This document shows, one piece after another, positions 55,020 through 64,000 of a DNA stretch of 64,000 nt. Each line of letters starts with the position of its first letter. Positions within the stretch are counted from its first letter, which is position 1. Both the position numbers and the translations under genes were made by a program. This stretch comes from Advenella faeciporci (GTDB lineage: Bacteria; Pseudomonadota; Gammaproteobacteria; Burkholderiales; Burkholderiaceae_B): assembly GCF_014652395.1 (NCBI RefSeq), contig NZ_BMYS01000002.1, positions 186,001-250,000 of the forward strand, read 5' to 3'. Below the pieces are notes generated by a model, which searched no databases, was not told where the DNA came from, and saw nothing but the letters and a program-made list of their open reading frames with translations.

Positions 55020-55403
55020 TCAGCTCGAATGTTTTTCCTTGTAATCCTGAACTGCTGCCTTAATAGCATCTTCAGCCAGAATTGAACAGTGAATTTTTAC
55101 CGGTGGCAAGGCAAGCTCTTCGGCAATTTGCGTATTGCGGATGTCCAATGCCTGGTCTAGCGTTTTGCCTTTGACCCATTCGGTCACCAGGGAACTGGAA
55201 GCAATGGCAGAGCCACAACCATAGGTTTTAAATTTGGCATCCTCAATAACACCTTCTTTATTAACCCTGATTTGCAGTTTCATTACGTCACCACAGGCAG
55301 GCGCACCTACCATACCGGTACCCACCGCTTCATCGTCTTTATCAAAAGAACCGACGTTCCGCGGATTTTCATAGTGGTCTAAAACTTTATTACTGTAAGC
55401 CAT
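55020..55403 (-). CDS. iscU: Fe-S cluster scaffold IscU
   Basis: This 127-residue scaffold assembles new clusters from IscS sulfur. The three ligand cysteines lie at C37 (APACGDV), C63 (YGCGSAIAS) and C106 ([10 protein letters not shown]), the same positions as in the enteric protein, with D39 present. The HscA-recognition motif LPPVK precedes C106. It lies 20 bases after iscS. Confidence 0.96.
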   Translation of the reverse strand: MAYSNKVLDHYENPRNVGSFDKDDEAVGTGMVGAPACGDVMKLQIRVNKEGVIEDAKFKTYGCGSAIASSSLVTEWVKGKTLDQALDIRNTQIAEELALPPVKIHCSILAEDAIKAAVQDYKEKHSS

Positions 55404-55423
55404 GATAATACTCCTGCTTTAAA

Positions 55424-56635
55424 TTAGTGAGCGGCCCATTGAACCGTATCAAGATCAATCCCTTCTTTGGCCATTTCCCACAAGGGCGACATGTCACGCA
55501 ATTTGCCAACACGTGATTTGATCAATTCAACAGCGTAGTCAATTTCTTCTTCGGTGGTAAAACGGCCAATGGTGAAACGGATTGAACTGTGTGCCAGTTC
55601 ATCGTTCCTGCCCAGAGCGCGTAATACGTAAGAAGGCTCCAGACTGGCAGAGGTACAGGCAGACCCACTGGAAACTGCCAATTCTTTAATGGCCATGATC
55701 AGGGACTCACCTTCCACATAGTTGAAGCTGACGTTCAGGTTGTGGGGAACCCGCTGATCCATATCACCATTCAGGTAAACCTCTTCAATCTGGGACAGGC
55801 CACTCCATAAACGGTCACGCAATGCACGGATACGTTCATTTTCTGCCTGCATATGCAATTTTGCCAAACGGAAAGCTTCGCCCATACCCACAATCTGGTG
55901 TGTAGCCAGGGTACCTGAACGGAAACCGCGTTCATGGCCGCCACCATGCATTTGCGCTTCGATGCGGATACGTGGTTTACGACGGATATACAAGGCACCA
56001 ATGCCTTTGGGGCCATAGGTCTTGTGGGCCGAGAACGACATCAGGTCAACCTTGAGTGTTTGCAGATCGATATTTACTTTACCGGTTGCCTGTGCAGCGT
56101 CAACGTGAAACACAATACCTTTTTCACGGCACAATTCACCGATTGAGGCGATATCCTGCACAACACCGATTTCATTATTAACAAACATGACAGAAACCAG
56201 GATAGTATCGGGACGAATGGCCGCCTTCAGTACTTCAAGATCGATCAGGCCATTTTCCTGCACGTCCAGATAGGTCACTTCAAAACCCTGACGCTCAAGT
56301 TCACGGGTGGTATCCAGTACTGCCTTATGTTCGGTTTTGATCGTGATGATGTGCTTGCCACGCTCTGCATAGAAATGGGCGGCACCTTTAATGGCGAGGT
56401 TGTTTGATTCAGTAGCACCCGATGTCCAGACGATTTCCCTTGAGTCGGCATTAACCAATTCCGCCACCTGTTTACGGGCGTTCTCAACGGCCTCTTCCGC
56501 TTCCCAGCCAAAAGCATGACTGCGTGAAGCCGGATTGCCAAAATGCTCATACAACCAGGGCACCATTTTTTCCACAACTTCCGGGTCTACCGGGGTCGTG
56601 GCGGAATAATCTAAATATATCGGGCGCTTTGCCAT
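55424..56635 (-). CDS. iscS: Cysteine desulfurase IscS
   Basis: This 403-residue PLP enzyme removes sulfur from cysteine and passes it to IscU and to tRNA thiolation pathways. The PLP lysine is in [12 protein letters not shown], and the catalytic cysteine loop is [20 protein letters not shown] near residue 325. The C-terminal IscU-binding region is complete. The start is ATG 56635 with GGAG eight bases upstream; a TTG at 56650 precedes that site and is not used in the family. It is 18 bases after iscR. Confidence 0.96.
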   Translation of the reverse strand: MAKRPIYLDYSATTPVDPEVVEKMVPWLYEHFGNPASRSHAFGWEAEEAVENARKQVAELVNADSREIVWTSGATESNNLAIKGAAHFYAERGKHIITIKTEHKAVLDTTRELERQGFEVTYLDVQENGLIDLEVLKAAIRPDTILVSVMFVNNEIGVVQDIASIGELCREKGIVFHVDAAQATGKVNIDLQTLKVDLMSFSAHKTYGPKGIGALYIRRKPRIRIEAQMHGGGHERGFRSGTLATHQIVGMGEAFRLAKLHMQAENERIRALRDRLWSGLSQIEEVYLNGDMDQRVPHNLNVSFNYVEGESLIMAIKELAVSSGSACTSASLEPSYVLRALGRNDELAHSSIRFTIGRFTTEEEIDYAVELIKSRVGKLRDMSPLWEMAKEGIDLDTVQWAAH

Positions 56636-56653
56636 AACATCAAACTCCAAAAT

Positions 56654-57157
56654 TTATACAATGACGGAAGACAGGGAATCGGTTTTTTTTTGCATCATGA
56701 CACTGCTTGTTTGCGGCACCTGATTCAACTGACGCATGCGTTGCTGATCAACTAAATCCTGAAGTGTTACTGAATCCAGGTAATCCACCATTTTTCGGTT
56801 CAGGTTGGTCCAGAGATCGTGTGTCATGCATTTCCCTGATAAATTTCCATCTTTACCAGAGGAACACTCGGATTTGCTCCCACAACTGGTGGCATCCAAG
56901 GGTTCATCCACAGCAAAAATAATATCGGCGATTGTAATTTCTCTTGCGAAGCGGGCCAGTATATAGCCACCGCCCGGTCCACGAATACTTTCCACCAACT
57001 CGTGACGACGCAACTTCCCGAACAGCTGTTCAAGATAAGAAAGAGAAATATTTTGTCTTTCGCTGACTGTTGATAAAGTTATGGGGCCGCTGTTCTGGCG
57101 CAAGGCCAGATCAATCATTGCCGTGACGGCAAATCGACCTTTCGTAGTTAATCGCAT
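56654..57157 (-). CDS. iscR: Fe-S cluster-responsive transcriptional regulator IscR
   Basis: This 167-residue Rrf2-family repressor senses Fe-S status with a [2Fe-2S] cluster. The winged helix opens MRLTTKGRFAVTAMIDLA; recognition residues lie in VSERQNISLSYLEQLF. Ligands are C92, C98, C110 and H113; the gap between the second and third cysteine is 11 residues, six more than in the enteric protein. The start is ATG 57157, with AAGGA upstream; a frame open to 57277 crosses the promoter. Two type 1 IscR boxes lie just upstream, so it should repress its own operon when clusters are plentiful. Confidence 0.95.
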   Translation of the reverse strand: MRLTTKGRFAVTAMIDLALRQNSGPITLSTVSERQNISLSYLEQLFGKLRRHELVESIRGPGGGYILARFAREITIADIIFAVDEPLDATSCGSKSECSSGKDGNLSGKCMTHDLWTNLNRKMVDYLDSVTLQDLVDQQRMRQLNQVPQTSSVMMQKKTDSLSSVIV

Positions 57158-57175
57158 AATAAATTCCTTGCCGCA

Positions 57176-57200
57176 ATAGCCGAGTAATTTACTCAAGTAT
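57176..57200 (-). promoter_or_regulatory. IscR type 1 box, promoter-proximal
   Basis: The 25-base site matches the type 1 IscR consensus at about 23 positions and is almost a perfect dyad. It begins 19 bases upstream of the iscR start codon. Cluster-bound IscR is the known ligand of this type. Confidence 0.82.
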
Positions 57201-57204
57201 AACA
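57196..57204 (-). promoter_or_regulatory. Extended -10 element of the isc operon
   Basis: On the minus strand TGTTATACT fits an extended -10 (TGnTATAmT). It lies between, and overlaps the edge of, the two IscR boxes, so IscR binding would block polymerase. No good -35 is seen, as is usual with extended -10 promoters. Confidence 0.5.
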
Positions 57205-57205
57205 A

Positions 57206-57230
57206 ATAGTCGACTAATTTACTAGGATTT
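57206..57230 (-). promoter_or_regulatory. IscR type 1 box, distal
   Basis: This second 25-base dyad matches the type 1 consensus at about 21 positions. Its centre is 30 bases from the proximal box, which is close to three helical turns. Confidence 0.75.
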
Positions 57231-57296
57231 ATTATTGATATAATGAAATTTGCACAAATATTGTCATATTTGTGCAATAGTCAGATTTTAAAGGGT

Positions 57297-57788
57297 TTAT
57301 GCAGCTTGATATTGTTTAACGCGCTTGCTGACTATCTCAAATACACCCTGACAGGCATCCTCGAGATAATCAAGCATTTTGAAAAAGCCATCCAAACCAC
57401 CGTAATAAGGGTCGGGTACGGTTGCTTCTTCGTAATCATTGGCAAACCGCATTAACAGCATGAGTTTATGCCGCAAGGGCTTGGGGCAGATTTGCTGCAT
57501 GTAAGAAAGGTTATCCCAATCCATTGCCAGAATAAGATCATATTCCGTGAAATCCTCAGCCGTTACCTGACGGGCACGGTGCTGTGAGATATCATAGCCA
57601 CGCTTGCGGGCTGCCAGTTGTGCTCGACCATCGGGCGCATCACCAATATGGTAGTTTTGAGTACCTGCCGAATCAACCTGAATTGAGTTTTGCAGGCCTG
57701 CCTCCTGGACGAGACGACGCAATACCCCCTCGGCACTCGGCGAGCGACAGATATTGCCCATACAGACGAAAAGTACTTTAGTAACCAT
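57297..57788 (-). CDS. Low-molecular-weight protein tyrosine phosphatase
   Basis: This 163-residue phosphatase has the P-loop VCMGNICRSPSAEG at residues 8-21 (C9-x5-R15) and the general acid aspartate in VPDPYYGGLDGF. No signal peptide is present, so it is cytoplasmic. Similar genes beside iscR are common in Burkholderiales. The natural substrate is not known; members act on tyrosine kinases of exopolysaccharide synthesis or on small phosphoesters. iscR follows on the same strand after a 139-base regulatory gap. Confidence 0.9.
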   Translation of the reverse strand: MVTKVLFVCMGNICRSPSAEGVLRRLVQEAGLQNSIQVDSAGTQNYHIGDAPDGRAQLAARKRGYDISQHRARQVTAEDFTEYDLILAMDWDNLSYMQQICPKPLRHKLMLLMRFANDYEEATVPDPYYGGLDGFFKMLDYLEDACQGVFEIVSKRVKQYQAA

Positions 57789-58011
57789 AGCCCTATAGTT
57801 TGAGGGAAAACCCCAGTTATGGCAAGCTATTTTTAATTATGCTTCACATACGAGCATTTTTAAAAAAATTTTTTGCCTTAAAAAACAACAAGTTAAAAGA
57901 ACGCCAATTTTCACAACCAATTCACTTAGATCATACACACTTTAAAATCAAGTGAAAACAGATATTTGACAAAATTAAACAACATTTAACGATAGTAAAA
58001 ACAATACCGGA

Positions 58012-58992
58012 TCAAAAGGCGGAACTGACCAATTCCACCGACTTGAGTCTTGCCTCAACATCGTAAACACGTGCTGTTATCATCAGCTCATCAACGCCCG
58101 TCATTTCCACAAATCTTGAGATCCCATGGGCTACCGTTTTAGGGCTGCCCACCATTGAATAAACAAGCTTATGCTCAATGCTGGCGCGCTCGGCGGGTGA
58201 AACATGATCATCCAGATTATCTACCGGGGGCTGGAGTTTTCCGGGCGCATTCCTGAGAAGCTGGACCGATGCCATTTGGTGAGAGGTAAAATGATACTTG
58301 GCGAGCTCATCAGTTTGCGCCGCCACAACATTCACACAGGCACTGGCATAAGGCTTGTCCAGATAGACAGAAGGCCTGAAAGAAGAACGGTAAACCGATA
58401 GGGCATTCATTAAGTCGGCCGGCGCAAAATGTGAGGCAAAAGAAAAAGGCAGACCAAGATAAGCCGCCAATTGCGCACTGTACAAACTGGACCCCAACAA
58501 CCAAACCGGAACCTGAACACCCGCGGCAGGTACCGCAACTATTTGCTGCCCCTCTTCGGGCTGGCGAAAATAATACTGCAGCTCCTGGACATCTTGAGGG
58601 AAATTTTCAGCACTGGCACGCAAATCCCGCCGTAACGCTCTTGCCGTATTCATGTCTGTGCCAGGCGCCCTGCCCAAGCCCAGATCAATCCGGTTCGGAT
58701 ACAAAGAGGCCAAGGTACCAAACTGCTCGGCAATAATAAGTGGCGAATGATTGGGCAACATAACCCCACCAGACCCGACACGAATGCGGCTTGTTCCTGC
58801 GGCTATATACCCAATAGCCACCGAAGTGGCAGAACTGGCGATACCCGGTATATTATGGTGCTCGGCAAGCCAAAACCGCGTAAAACCGCACTCTTCCGCT
58901 TTTTTTGCCAGCTGCAAGGAATTTCCAAGCGCATCACCCACCGTTTCATTTTCATTGATCGGTGATAAATCCAGGATAGAAAAGGGAACCAA
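58012..58992 (-). CDS. LLM class flavin-dependent oxidoreductase (luciferase-like, YhbW type)
   Basis: This 326-residue protein resembles bacterial luciferase-like monooxygenases of the YhbW group. Visible features are [10 protein letters not shown] at the start, [37 protein letters not shown] and [12 protein letters not shown]. The frame begins with TTG 58992 preceded by AGG; no better start exists, because an in-frame TGA lies seven codons upstream. It uses reduced flavin and oxygen on an unknown substrate. It lies 42 bases after trmD on the same strand, in the position where rplS would normally be found. Confidence 0.88.
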   Translation of the reverse strand: MVPFSILDLSPINENETVGDALGNSLQLAKKAEECGFTRFWLAEHHNIPGIASSATSVAIGYIAAGTSRIRVGSGGVMLPNHSPLIIAEQFGTLASLYPNRIDLGLGRAPGTDMNTARALRRDLRASAENFPQDVQELQYYFRQPEEGQQIVAVPAAGVQVPVWLLGSSLYSAQLAAYLGLPFSFASHFAPADLMNALSVYRSSFRPSVYLDKPYASACVNVVAAQTDELAKYHFTSHQMASVQLLRNAPGKLQPPVDNLDDHVSPAERASIEHKLVYSMVGSPKTVAHGISRFVEMTGVDELMITARVYDVEARLKSVELVSSAF

Positions 58993-59034
58993 AGCAATAC
59001 CTAATTTTCAAAATAAACAAAGCAATAACTTACA

Positions 59035-59799
59035 CTATTTATCTGAAAGCGTCTTTAAAAACTTTTCATCAGCAGGGCTTAATAAGCCTTGACTTCTTGC
59101 CTGAAAAATAAGCTCGGGACGACGCTCATGAGTCAACCTGAGGGACATTTGACGACGCCAGGTGGATATGTTTTTATGATGCCCCGATAACAAGACCTCG
59201 GGAACCGGTTCATCCTCGAACACCTCGGGGCGAGTATAATGCGGACTGTCAAGCAAGCCAGACAAAGATTCATGAAAAGAATCCTGCAAAGCTGATGCCG
59301 CATCATTGAGCACCGACGGCAATAACCGAACAGCCGCATCAATCATGGCCAGTGCCGCAATTTCCCCACCCGACAAAACAAAATCACCCAGCGAAATTTC
59401 CTCATCGACATAGTGATCGATAAAACGCTGATCTATACCCTCGTAACGTCCGCAAACCAAGGTAACACCCCCTGAATTTGCCAGCTCTTGCGCCTTTTGC
59501 TGATTAAAGGGTTTGCCCGTGGGACTTAGCAGAACAACTTTTGCCGGTAATGCGTTTTCACGTTGACGGTCCTGATGGATATCCCGCACAGCCCTCCTCA
59601 AGGGCTCGGCCAGCATGACCATGCCAGGACCGCCGCCGTAGGGACGATCATCAACCGTTTGATGAATATCCGAGGTATAAGCGCGGGGATTCCATGTTTT
59701 GAGTTGCCAGATAGACTGGCGGTGCGCCCTTCCTGTCACCCCCAGGTCCCGGACCACGGAGAAAATTTCGGGAAACAGGGTAATAACATCCACTCGCAT
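59035..59799 (-). CDS. trmD: tRNA (guanine(37)-N1)-methyltransferase TrmD
   Basis: This 254-residue enzyme methylates G37 of several tRNAs to prevent frameshifting. It has the trefoil-knot SPOUT fold: [13 protein letters not shown] at the start, [25 protein letters not shown] and [10 protein letters not shown]-like [11 protein letters not shown] form the SAM-binding knot. The C-terminal helices bind tRNA. Its start codon overlaps the rimM stop by one base. The usual fourth member, rplS, is not adjacent. Confidence 0.96.
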   Translation of the reverse strand: MRVDVITLFPEIFSVVRDLGVTGRAHRQSIWQLKTWNPRAYTSDIHQTVDDRPYGGGPGMVMLAEPLRRAVRDIHQDRQRENALPAKVVLLSPTGKPFNQQKAQELANSGGVTLVCGRYEGIDQRFIDHYVDEEISLGDFVLSGGEIAALAMIDAAVRLLPSVLNDAASALQDSFHESLSGLLDSPHYTRPEVFEDEPVPEVLLSGHHKNISTWRRQMSLRLTHERRPELIFQARSQGLLSPADEKFLKTLSDK

Positions 59800-60392
59800 C
59801 AGAGGTCTGCCGGCCAGTCTGTTTCAATTCGCTTTTGTTTGATATCAACAAACGGCACATGCGCCTGAACAAACGGGACCAGAACTTCTTTTACCCTGCC
59901 TTTGTCATCTTTCAGGAAAACAAGATTACCCTGCTCATCAACGCCCTGCCTGCCGATATGAAGCACGGCATGCGCTCCGTTATCGGAAACCTCGTGCACC
60001 ACGCCCAACAAAACCGGCCCAGACGAATCGGCCGCACTGTAAACAGAGCAACCGATCAAATCAATCCAATAAAACTCATCATCTGGCGCACTTGGAAAAC
60101 AGTCACGCGACACAAAGATGGAAGTTCCCTTAAGGGCTTCTGCCTGATCCCTGTCATCACACCCCTCTAGCTGAGCCACAATAGAACCGGCATGATCCCG
60201 GGCACGCAAGACCCTGACCAGACGATGCGGCTCTTGCTGCACACCCGCGCGCGAAAGACGGGCAAGCCACCATTCTTTTACATTAAGCAAAATGCTTTCC
60301 TGGGCGGAATGCGGTTGAATCTTAATCATGCCACGCACACCATAGGCCGATACAATACGGCCCAGCTCTACAAGATCATCTGGAATTGCCAT
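59799..60392 (-). CDS. rimM: Ribosome maturation factor RimM
   Basis: This 197-residue protein assists assembly of the 30S head and binds ribosomal protein S19. The N-terminal domain has [17 protein letters not shown], and the PRC barrel has [15 protein letters not shown]. The C-terminus contains the [18 protein letters not shown] motif. The length is somewhat above the enteric protein (182). It stands between rpsP and trmD. A terminator-like hairpin after rpsP may reduce its expression compared with the ribosomal protein. Confidence 0.94.
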   Translation of the reverse strand: MAIPDDLVELGRIVSAYGVRGMIKIQPHSAQESILLNVKEWWLARLSRAGVQQEPHRLVRVLRARDHAGSIVAQLEGCDDRDQAEALKGTSIFVSRDCFPSAPDDEFYWIDLIGCSVYSAADSSGPVLLGVVHEVSDNGAHAVLHIGRQGVDEQGNLVFLKDDKGRVKEVLVPFVQAHVPFVDIKQKRIETDWPADL

Positions 60393-60434
60393 TAACCCAC
60401 CACACCCATTTATGCAAAAACAAAAGCCAGCTCA

Positions 60435-60472
60435 CAAAAAATAAAACGACCGCCAGCCATTGCAAACGGTCG
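60435..60472 (-). terminator. Attenuating terminator between rpsP and rimM
   Basis: On the minus strand a 6-bp GC-rich stem (60467-60472 with 60447-60452) is followed by TTTTATTTTTT. The T tract is good but the stem is short with a 14-base loop, so partial read-through is likely. This fits the higher need for S16 than for RimM and TrmD. Confidence 0.6.
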
Positions 60473-60498
60473 AATCATTTTGTCTGACAGAAAAACTA

Positions 60499-60753
60499 TC
60501 AGGCAGCTGCTTTGGCAGAAAACTCTTTTACCAAACGCTGTACAACAGGTGACAGCTGCGCACCATTACCAACCCAGTGGTTCAAACGATCAAGTTCGAT
60601 ACGCAGGGCCTCTGTGCCTTCTTTGGCAACAGGATTATAAAAACCAACGCGCTCGATGAAGCGACCATCACGACGATTGCGTGAATCAGCGGCAACAATG
60701 TTGTAAAATGGGCGTTTTTTTGAGCCACCACGGGCTAGACGAATCACCACCAT
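60499..60753 (-). CDS. rpsP: 30S ribosomal protein S16
   Basis: This 84-residue protein begins [20 protein letters not shown], the invariant S16 opening, and contains [14 protein letters not shown] and [21 protein letters not shown] precedes the ATG. A strong extended -10 promoter lies upstream and a hairpin downstream. It heads the rpsP-rimM-trmD unit. Confidence 0.97.
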   Translation of the reverse strand: MVVIRLARGGSKKRPFYNIVAADSRNRRDGRFIERVGFYNPVAKEGTEALRIELDRLNHWVGNGAQLSPVVQRLVKEFSAKAAA

Positions 60754-60796
60754 AGGTAGTCCTTTCTTGTAAAATTAAATAAATATGAAACGAGTG

Positions 60797-60826
60797 ATTA
60801 TATCAAGAGATGCACACAGAATGCAA
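60797..60826 (-). promoter_or_regulatory. Promoter of rpsP
   Basis: On the minus strand TGATATAAT (60797-60805) is a perfect extended -10. A weak -35, TTGCAT (60821-60826), is separated from TATAAT by 18 bases. The leader before rpsP would be about 35-40 bases. Confidence 0.65.
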
Positions 60827-60844
60827 TCTTAATTTGTAAAGCAC

Positions 60845-60877
60845 GTCAAAAGCAAGGCAACAACACCTGCTTTTGAC
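60845..60877. other. Stem-loop after tusA
   Basis: A 10-bp perfect inverted repeat (60845-60854 with 60868-60877), extendable by GG/CC, lies 17 bases past the tusA stop. There is no T run on either side. It may protect the 3' end of the alaS-tusA mRNA or act with Rho. Confidence 0.5.
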
Positions 60878-60893
60878 ATATAGGCAACATGCA

Positions 60894-61133
60894 CTATCTT
60901 CGTTTAAGGTAATGCACGGTACTGGCCCCAAGAACTTCCTGGGCCACCAGCTCATTTTTGGTTTGGGCCGAAAAAGCCTGAAAATCCTTGATGGCATTTT
61001 TATCGGTCGTAATGACTTTCAGGACCTGCCCGCTTTCTATGGTGGAAAGCGCCTTTTTAGCCTTAAGGATAGGAAGCGGACAAACCAAACCACTGGCATC
61101 CACCTCCAAAACATAAGAATGTTTTTCAGACAT
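60894..61133 (-). CDS. TusA family sulfur carrier protein
   Basis: This 79-residue protein has the TusA/SirA signature EVDASGLVCPLPILKAKKAL with the sulfur-carrying cysteine C18. TusA accepts persulfide from IscS and passes it on for tRNA 2-thiouridine and other sulfur pathways; the presence of isc genes a few kilobases away is consistent. The C-terminus is short and ends LKRR. The ATG lies two bases after the alaS stop, so the pair is one transcript. True TusA versus a related sulfur-transfer paralogue cannot be decided by eye. Confidence 0.87.
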   Translation of the reverse strand: MSEKHSYVLEVDASGLVCPLPILKAKKALSTIESGQVLKVITTDKNAIKDFQAFSAQTKNELVAQEVLGASTVHYLKRR

Positions 61134-61135
61134 GC

Positions 61136-63751
61136 TTATACCTTAGACTCAACCCAGGCACGAACCCCGGCAATCGCTGCATCCAGCGCCTGAAGATCGG
61201 TACCGCCACCCATGGCCATGTCGGGTCGACCACCGCCCTTTCCACCAATTTGCGTGGAAACATGCGACACCAGATCACCTGCCTTGATCTTGCTGGTGGT
61301 ATCGGCGGTTACACCGGCAGCGACACTGATTTTGCCATCAGCCTCTGCCGCCAGCACAACCACTGCAGTCTTTAACTTGTCTTTAAGCTGATCGATCATG
61401 CCACGCAGTGATTTGGGATCCGCCCCTTTAATGACTGCCGCCAACACCTTGATGCCATTGACATCAACCGCCTGTGATGACAGGTCGGCACTGGCAGCGG
61501 AAGCGACTTTGGCCTTGAGCTGATCAACCTCTTTTTCAAGAGAACGGATATGCTCTTGTGCCTGACGTGCCTTTTCAACCAACTCGGCCGGATTCGCCTT
61601 TAAGGAAGCCGCCGCCTGCTGAACCGACTTGTTAAGGTTACGCACCCAAGCCAGCGCATTGCTGCCGGTAATGGCCTCAATTCGACGGATACCCGCTGCC
61701 ACACCGCCTTCGGACACAATCTTGAACAAGCCAATATCGCCGGTACGGTGCACATGGGTTCCCCCGCATAACTCACGGGAAAAGCCAATATCCAGTACAC
61801 GAACTTCATCGTCATACTTCTCGCCAAACAGGGCCACCGCACCACCTGCCACTGCATCATCATAGGACATCAGCTGCGCGGTAACATCAGTATTGTTAAG
61901 GATTTCAGCATTGACGATATCTTCAACCCGACTGATTTCCTCGGTCGTAACGGGTGCATCATGCGCAAAGTCAAAACGGGTTTTATCAGGATCCACCAAT
62001 GAGCCACGCTGCTGCACATGCTCACCCAGCACCTGGCGCAAGGCCTTGTGCATGATATGAGTCACCGAGTGGTTGCGCATGGTGCGCTGGCGACGCTCTA
62101 CATCGACATGCGCATCAAGCAAATCACCGACCTTGATGGTACCCAAGGTAACCGTTCCGTGATGGCCAAAAACACTGGACTGGATTTTTTGGGTGTCATG
62201 AACACTGAAGTTGCTGCCAAAACCAGCCAGGATACCGGTATCACCCACCTGACCACCCGATTCCGCATAGAACGGGGTATTGTCCAGAACAATAACGGCA
62301 TCCTGCCCTTCGGTGGCAGACTCAACCAACGCGCCATCCACGTACACAGCCAGCACTTTGGCATTGGTTTGCAAATGCTCATACCCCTCAAAACGGGTTT
62401 GTTCGCCTGAATAGCTTAAAGCCTGTGCCATTTTGAACTTGCCGCTGGCTCTTGCCATTTCACGCTGACGATTCATTGCCTCTTCATAGCCCGCCTCGTC
62501 CACCTCATAGCCACGCTCACGACAAATATCCGCCGTGAGATCAAAAGGAAAACCAAATGTATCGTAAAGCGTAAAGGCTGTTTCACCACTAAGGGCACCG
62601 CCTTTGGCAGTGGATTCCAGTTCGGCATCCAGGATTTTCATGCCTTTTTCAAGTGTTTCCTGGAAGCGTTCCTCTTCCTGTTTTAGCACCTGGGTTACAC
62701 GATCCTGATGCTGCACCAGCTCTGGATAGGCTTCGCCCATTTCCATGACCAGGTCAGCCACCAGCTTATGAAAGAACGGCTTGACTTGACCCAGCTGATA
62801 ACCATGGCGCAATGCACGGCGGATAATGCGGCGCAGCACATAACCACGACCTTCATTGCCGGGAATGACACCGTCAACAATCATGAAGCTGCAGGCACGA
62901 ATGTGATCGGCGATAACTTTAAGGGAGTTGTTCTCGAGATCGGCAACGCCGGTTTCGCGGGCCGCTGCCTTGATCAGATTCTGGAACAGATCAATCTGAT
63001 AATTGGAATGCACATGCTGCAAAACAGCAGAAACGCGCTCCAGGCCCATTCCTGTATCAACACAGGGACGGGGCAGTGGATGCATGACACCAGCGGCATC
63101 GCGATCGAACTGCATGAACACCAGATTCCAGATTTCGATATAACGGTCCCCGTCTTCTTCTGGAGAACCCGGCGGGCCACCCCAGACATCGGGACCATGA
63201 TCATAGAAAATTTCAGAACAAGGCCCGCAAGGACCGGTATCGGCCATTTGCCAGAAGTTGTCGGACGCATAACGCGCGCCCTTATTATCACCAATACGAA
63301 TGATTCGCTCAACCGGAACCCCTACCTCTTTGTTCCAGATTTCATATGCCTCGTCATCTTCCTGATATACCGTCACCCAAAGCTTTTCAGCCGGCAGATG
63401 GTAAACCTGCGTAAGCAGTTCCCATGCGTTCCTGATGGCTTCCTGTTTGAAGTAGTCACCAAAACTGAAATTCCCGAGCATTTCAAAGAAAGTGTGATGG
63501 CGAGCCGTATAACCCACGTTTTCAAGGTCATTATGCTTCCCACCGGCACGCAGGCATCGCTGCGAAGAGGTTGCCCGTTTATACGGACGGGTTTCTTTAC
63601 CGGTAAAGACATCCTTGAATTGAACCATGCCTGAGTTGGTAAACAACAGGGTTGGGTCATTTCCAGGCACCAATGACGAAGATGGAACAATGGTGTGGCC
63701 TTTAGACTCAAAGAACTGTAGAAACTTTTGTCTTATTTCTGCTGATTTCAT
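61136..63751 (-). CDS. alaS: Alanyl-tRNA synthetase
   Basis: This 871-residue synthetase charges tRNA-Ala and edits serine or glycine mischarging. The catalytic core opens [19 protein letters not shown], with class II motif 2 region [18 protein letters not shown] and motif 3 [12 protein letters not shown]. The editing domain has the zinc motif [11 protein letters not shown] (HxxxH) and [10 protein letters not shown]. The C-terminal coiled coil and C-Ala domain contain [12 protein letters not shown]. The length matches the family. tusA follows closely. Confidence 0.97.
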   Translation of the reverse strand: MKSAEIRQKFLQFFESKGHTIVPSSSLVPGNDPTLLFTNSGMVQFKDVFTGKETRPYKRATSSQRCLRAGGKHNDLENVGYTARHHTFFEMLGNFSFGDYFKQEAIRNAWELLTQVYHLPAEKLWVTVYQEDDEAYEIWNKEVGVPVERIIRIGDNKGARYASDNFWQMADTGPCGPCSEIFYDHGPDVWGGPPGSPEEDGDRYIEIWNLVFMQFDRDAAGVMHPLPRPCVDTGMGLERVSAVLQHVHSNYQIDLFQNLIKAAARETGVADLENNSLKVIADHIRACSFMIVDGVIPGNEGRGYVLRRIIRRALRHGYQLGQVKPFFHKLVADLVMEMGEAYPELVQHQDRVTQVLKQEEERFQETLEKGMKILDAELESTAKGGALSGETAFTLYDTFGFPFDLTADICRERGYEVDEAGYEEAMNRQREMARASGKFKMAQALSYSGEQTRFEGYEHLQTNAKVLAVYVDGALVESATEGQDAVIVLDNTPFYAESGGQVGDTGILAGFGSNFSVHDTQKIQSSVFGHHGTVTLGTIKVGDLLDAHVDVERRQRTMRNHSVTHIMHKALRQVLGEHVQQRGSLVDPDKTRFDFAHDAPVTTEEISRVEDIVNAEILNNTDVTAQLMSYDDAVAGGAVALFGEKYDDEVRVLDIGFSRELCGGTHVHRTGDIGLFKIVSEGGVAAGIRRIEAITGSNALAWVRNLNKSVQQAAASLKANPAELVEKARQAQEHIRSLEKEVDQLKAKVASAASADLSSQAVDVNGIKVLAAVIKGADPKSLRGMIDQLKDKLKTAVVVLAAEADGKISVAAGVTADTTSKIKAGDLVSHVSTQIGGKGGGRPDMAMGGGTDLQALDAAIAGVRAWVESKV

Positions 63752-63813
63752 CGTGTAAAAGTGGCTGAATAAATTTATTTAACCGCCAATTATAAGGGGT
63801 GTTTAACAAATAA

Positions 63814-63847
63814 GTGCATTTTTGACACTTTACTACGTTAAATGCAC
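63814..63847. other. Inverted repeat upstream of alaS
   Basis: Arms of eight bases (63814-63821 and 63840-63847) match perfectly around an 18-base spacer. It may terminate the gene entering from the right edge or lie in the alaS promoter region. I cannot decide from sequence. Confidence 0.35.
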
Positions 63848-63893
63848 CATTAAAGCCCCCATGAAAACCCAGGCAAACATTCTAAAGACACGA

Positions 63894-63998
63894 TCACCGG
63901 ATGTTGTTTTCTTGCCAGTGACGTGCCCGTACCAGCCGGTTTCCGGCCCTTAAGAATAATTCGGACCAGTTTCCCTTGATAATGACATAAGGATCATT
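63894..63998 (-). CDS. 3' end of an unidentified gene
   Basis: On the minus strand an open frame enters from the right edge and ends in TGA at 63894-63896, giving 34 residues containing NDPYVIIKGNWSELF and NRLVRARHWQENN. Codon use looks like that of neighbouring genes. The fragment is too short to identify. The stop lies 142 bases before alaS on the same strand. Confidence 0.35.
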   Translation of the reverse strand, partial: NDPYVIIKGNWSELFLRAGNRLVRARHWQENNIR

Positions 63999-64000
63999 GC

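Noticed and set aside
57158-57277. A 40-residue N-terminal extension of IscR
   Set aside because: It would run through both IscR boxes and the promoter; the family starts MRLTTKGRFAV.
63861-63953. A 30-codon plus-strand frame upstream of alaS
   Set aside because: It is short, lacks a ribosome site and has no recognisable sequence; chance is sufficient.
1-64000. CRISPR arrays, tRNA or rRNA genes and insertion sequences
   Set aside because: I looked for regularly spaced repeats, tRNA-like cloverleaf sequence, rRNA segments and transposase frames with terminal repeats, and saw none that I can support.

Overview
The window looks like chromosomal core DNA from a betaproteobacterium of the order Burkholderiales, most likely Alcaligenaceae. 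This rests on a Bug/TctC-type binding protein, oxyR next to recG, an rph/yicC ... gmk-rpoZ-spoT neighbourhood, glnA-ntrBC, and an RpfE-like gene before recJ. Base composition is moderate and genes are tightly packed. I cannot name the genus. I see no rRNA, tRNA, CRISPR array, integrase or insertion sequence.

Layout. 1-3.3 kb: ugpBAEC glycerol-3-phosphate importer (ugpB cut by the left edge). 3.5-6.8 kb: a lone branched-chain amino acid binding protein and a Tat-exported PhoX phosphatase. 6.9-10.5 kb: oxyR, recG, ridA. 10.7-14.3 kb: Fur-box-preceded Fe(III) importer fbpABC. 14.3-18.6 kb: glnA-ntrB-ntrC with a sigma54 promoter and two NtrC boxes. 18.6-22.2 kb: hemW, rdgB, rph and divergent yicC. 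22.3-27.7 kb: an accessory block between yicC and gmk, holding a lone Bug protein, a large AT-rich PLD-helicase-DUF3427 protein and a short-chain dehydrogenase. 27.9-31.1 kb: gmk, rpoZ, spoT. 31.1-36.9 kb: ybbA-like/tesA divergent pair, ppiD, ugpQ, rlmJ, greB. 36.9-44.1 kb: PHP phosphoesterase, Fur-box-preceded alpha/beta hydrolase, comEC, tatD, lolD, lolC. 44.2-50.5 kb: RpfE-like gene, recJ, a 53-residue lipoprotein, prfB with its programmed +1 frameshift, an SDR gene and lysS. 50.5-57.8 kb: yaiI, an M23 peptidase, the isc cluster (iscRSUA-hscBA-fdx) behind two IscR boxes, and a low-molecular-weight phosphatase. 58.0-64.0 kb: LLM flavoenzyme, trmD, rimM, rpsP, tusA, alaS and the 3' end of a further gene.

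Functionally the window combines phosphorus scavenging (Ugp, UgpQ, PhoX), iron and Fe-S homeostasis (Fbp, Isc, two Fur-like boxes), nitrogen control (GlnA-NtrBC), peroxide response (OxyR with its own binding site), stringent response (SpoT, RpoZ), and translation or genome maintenance genes. Several regulatory sites match known consensus sequences closely enough to assign from sequence alone.

I found no clearly new multi-gene system. The best candidate for unusual biology is the solitary 1047-residue PLD/helicase/DUF3427 protein, a possible single-gene anti-invader nuclease-helicase. Next are the Fur-controlled hydrolase-PHP-greB unit and the trmD operon lacking an adjacent rplS.
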